Shown here in pieces: positions 62,195-64,000 of a DNA stretch of 64,000 bases. The position numbers and the translations under genes were made by a program. Source of the DNA: Symplocastrum torsivum CPER-KK1 (GTDB taxonomy: Bacteria > Cyanobacteriota > Cyanobacteriia > Cyanobacteriales > Coleofasciculaceae); contig JAHHIF010000001.1 in the NCBI GenBank assembly GCA_019358875.1, forward strand, positions 62,001-126,000. Direction: 5' to 3'. The notes under the pieces were generated by a model. The model searched no databases, had not been told where the DNA came from, and saw only the letters and a list, made by a program, of their open reading frames with translations. Position 1 is the first letter of the stretch. Every line of letters begins with the position of its first letter.

Positions 62195-63103
62195 CTACTC
62201 TCTTGCCTCAGAGTACGCAGGTTCAATCACTCGCCCTCGCCGAAGTAAGCGATCGCCTTTTACTAAGGCAGGAGTTATCGTCACGTAGTCTTTCGCAGAG
62301 CGATCAATATTTGGCTCGAAGTCAAAATACTCCTGTCCACTGTGTTCATCATCGGGTCGGTAAATCTGGGCGCGAATGCCTTGCTCCATTAATATCTGTG
62401 GCAACAGTTTAGTCAGTTCAAGTGCCATCTGAGATTTCCCCAGAAATGACGCACCCATCAGCCTCTGAACAAGATTCAAGAGTTCTGGCAGTTCTTCTAT
62501 TCCACTTGCATCAAGCGGTTTGTTCACTTGTTCAGTCGAAGTGACGGCAAGATCAATAGTGTTGAGTGCATCACCAAGATTATCTAGAAGGACTTTGCTA
62601 TCGATTTGCACGATGGGCTGAGGCACTTGTACCGGTTGAGTTGAGGTTGCACGGTTTTCCTGGTTGCCCTTGTCGAGTTGGAGTACAACTTCCAGTCCTA
62701 CAAGCACTATCGTTAACAAGATAGCCATCCAAGCTCCAGGGGTATCTTGAGTCAAGGAGAACAATGAACCTAAGATGCTTAGGCTAATTAGTCCCTGGAG
62801 GATTTTCAGGATTAAGCTGTTGGAGGGAAGTCGTCTGGCTTGGTTACTAATTTGCTGAGGATCTGGTTGTGAAATCCTCGTCTCATTGGCAGCCGTGAGG
62901 GTGCCTATGGACTGCCGCAGTGTGTCCAGGAAAAAGGAAGCCAGACGTACCTGAGCGATACTCAGTTCGCCGATATAATTCCGCTCAAGATCATCGAGTC
63001 GGTTCTGAACCAGCTTAACGACCTGTTCTGGGTTGTTTGCTTTATCAATTTCTGTCTCAAGTTTGCTTCGTTCTTTACTAAAAAGTGTCAATAGTGTTTT
63101 CAT
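62195..63103 (-). CDS. Membrane protein with GrpE-like C-terminal segment
   Basis: A 302-residue protein. The N-terminal helical region (about 1-95) precedes a transmembrane pair (ILKILQGLISLSILGSLFSL and WMAILLTIVLVGLEVVLQL, about 102-145). A linker and a C-terminal domain follow. The last 75 residues (LPQILMEQGIRAQIYRPDD, YFDFEPNIDRSAKDY, ITPALVKGDRLLRRGRVIEPA) follow the order of the GrpE helix plus beta domain. This includes a G-x-x-L-R-x-x-x-V-x-P end resembling the GrpE consensus. It lies 205 bp upstream of the Hsp70-like gene. The GrpE relation is tentative. Confidence 0.6.
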   Translation of the reverse strand: MKTLLTLFSKERSKLETEIDKANNPEQVVKLVQNRLDDLERNYIGELSIAQVRLASFFLDTLRQSIGTLTAANETRISQPDPQQISNQARRLPSNSLILKILQGLISLSILGSLFSLTQDTPGAWMAILLTIVLVGLEVVLQLDKGNQENRATSTQPVQVPQPIVQIDSKVLLDNLGDALNTIDLAVTSTEQVNKPLDASGIEELPELLNLVQRLMGASFLGKSQMALELTKLLPQILMEQGIRAQIYRPDDEHSGQEYFDFEPNIDRSAKDYVTITPALVKGDRLLRRGRVIEPAYSEARE

Positions 63104-63205
63104 CGTGTACCAATACTTCAGCGTTGCCCAAAAGCAGAATGATTGGGTGTATTCTTCCAGTTTCGCGTAAATTCTGAAGTGAGTTCACGATGTTCCAGTT
63201 TTTTG

Positions 63206-63556
63206 TTACTGCCTCGGTTGGTTGCCACAAGTTAGGCAAGCTTCCATCAGCAGGATTAAGGGTTGACCACAATACACACAACCCCCATGGAGAGACTGGT
63301 TCACTTGGTCTTTGGGTAACTCACGACACTTCAGACATCCCCAAAACTCATCCTTACTTTTGACAGCAAATTGGTGACACTTTGAACACCGTTCAACTTT
63401 CCAAGAAACGTTACACATTGATTTAGGACAGATTAGGACACGCGCCGCCTGCTCAAAATCCAGTCTTGCTGGGCAACCGCATTGGTGAGTGCCGTTGCGA
63501 TCGCCTTGTGTATCTGAGCGGATTATGACTAAGCCAGCACCGCTAGCTTGGCACAA
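63206..63556 (-). CDS. Zinc-ribbon protein with four or five CxxC-type sites
   Basis: A protein of about 116 residues with Cys pairs HQCGC, LICPKSMC, RCSKCH, WGCLKCR, GGCVYCG and ACLTCG, enough for two or three zinc ribbons. The first usable standard start is TTG (63554-63556). The frame stays open and protein-like for 25 more codons upstream (SASKEIYLKTDGKKLCQ) without ATG, GTG or TTG. An ATT at 63629-63631 preceded by AGGGG is a possible unusual start. It is first of the minus-strand set leading to the GrpE-like and Hsp70-like genes, and may act as an adaptor or J-like partner. Confidence 0.6.
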   Translation of the reverse strand: MCQASGAGLVIIRSDTQGDRNGTHQCGCPARLDFEQAARVLICPKSMCNVSWKVERCSKCHQFAVKSKDEFWGCLKCRELPKDQVNQSLHGGCVYCGQPLILLMEACLTCGNQPRQ

Positions 63557-63691
63557 TTTTTTGCCATCTGTCTTTAGGTAGATTTCTTTTGAGGCAGAGT
63601 AAGTATGAGATTGCTTGGTTAAAAGAGAAATTCCTTTTCCCCTTCTTCTTTACCCTCTCCCCAATATCAATTCAATGACCCATAAAAACCT

Positions 63692-64000
63692 CTATTGCTT
63701 AGACGTTAAGCACTGGCGAAGCCTTAAGAGACTTAGTGTTTGACCAAGATTTAATGGCAACAGAGATATGCCTTCTAAGCGGGACTGCACCCAACCGTCA
63801 CCCCAGTACCATTCGTGATAACCATCAATTCCTTGACTCAATAGCAGACGTAAGCAGTTGGACTGGGCAACCTCTACACGGTGTTGAATTGCCACGGGAC
63901 CTGTCCATGTCGTAAAGGTTAGTCCTGGATGAAGTTGTTCTGGTAGTCCTTCTGAGAAGCGCTGGAGCCACAGCCATCGACGTAGCTGCTGAGAATGCAG
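63692..64000 (-). CDS. C-terminal end of an unknown protein (start beyond window)
   Basis: The minus-strand frame is open from the window edge to TAG at 63692, giving 102 residues. The sequence (LRRWLWLQRFSEGLPEQLHPGLTF, GPVAIQHRVEVAQSNCLRLLLSQGIDGYHEWYWGDGWVQSRLEG) is clearly protein-like with many Trp, but I do not recognise the family. It lies 135 bp upstream of the zinc-ribbon gene and may belong to the same cluster. An apparent start at 63893-63895 is an internal GTG. Confidence 0.6.
   Translation of the reverse strand: MHSQQLRRWLWLQRFSEGLPEQLHPGLTFTTWTGPVAIQHRVEVAQSNCLRLLLSQGIDGYHEWYWGDGWVQSRLEGISLLPLNLGQTLSLLRLRQCLTSKQ

Noticed and set aside
63078..63281. 67-codon minus-strand frame between the zinc-ribbon and GrpE-like genes
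   Set aside because: It overlaps both neighbours in other frames. Its first third is a shadow of the zinc-ribbon gene, and the rest alone is too short to support.

Overview
The window is cyanobacterial chromosome. The HIP1 octamer GCGATCGC occurs many times throughout. The marker genes are photosynthetic: psbU (photosystem II extrinsic protein), pcyA (phycocyanobilin synthesis), lrtA/hpf, cyanophycinase, a DUF1823 gene, a GUN4 domain and devBCA. No rRNA, tRNA, CRISPR array, prophage or intact insertion sequence was found. Housekeeping genes alternate with accessory islands rich in repeats, STAND-type ATPases and toxin-antitoxin-like pairs, as in large-genome filamentous cyanobacteria; the genus cannot be read from this sequence.

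Layout. 0-4.3 kb: end of a CPBP membrane protease, DUF1823, a ribbon-helix-helix/PAS regulator, and a 1.3 kb gene-free stretch with 11-bp-phased TGTAAAT-like operators leading to a small exported peptide. 4.3-17.2 kb: nadB, psbU, cphB, an ABC-F ATPase, a filamentous-haemagglutinin-type exoprotein, gpmI, secG and a metzincin protease. 17.2-20.1 kb: an FtsZ paralogue with an N-terminal membrane anchor and altered T1 and T7 loops, then a retropepsin-like protease coupled to a small partner. 20.1-22.9 kb: a divergent manganese/zinc ABC uptake locus with direct-repeat operators. 24.2-26.7 kb: an RTX metalloprotease. 26.8-30.1 kb: a small defence-like island holding a duplicated and truncated HTH/NB-ARC ATPase, a DUF433/PIN-like pair and hicBA. 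Two 67-bp direct repeats bracket the last four genes.

30-38 kb: deoC, recO, an MFS transporter, a glycosyltransferase, lrtA/hpf and lipB. 38-41.3 kb: a membrane NACHT ATPase with FGE-like and GUN4 C-terminal domains, then a broken RAYT transposase with hairpin repeats. 41.3-49.2 kb: an orphan sugar-ABC permease, 5-formyl-THF cyclo-ligase, pcyA, and devB-devC-devA with an exported HEAT-repeat protein. 49.4-57 kb: a membrane protein, an M15 peptidase with four helical repeats, a HAD phosphatase converging with a sucrose-phosphate-synthase-like glycosyltransferase, and a protein of eighteen 31-residue HEAT units. 57.3-60 kb: galT, a Uma2 nuclease, and a decayed xisH-xisI pair. 60-64 kb: a minus-strand cluster of a membrane-anchored Hsp70-like ATPase, a membrane protein with a GrpE-like tail, a zinc-ribbon protein and the end of an unknown gene.

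The strongest candidates for undescribed biology are the membrane-anchored FtsZ paralogue and the Hsp70/GrpE-like/zinc-ribbon cluster. Others are the NACHT-GUN4 protein, a 29-bp repeat family (TATAGCG...GAGGTACA) that twice supplies the stop codon of a gene, and the shared 11-bp-phased operators.
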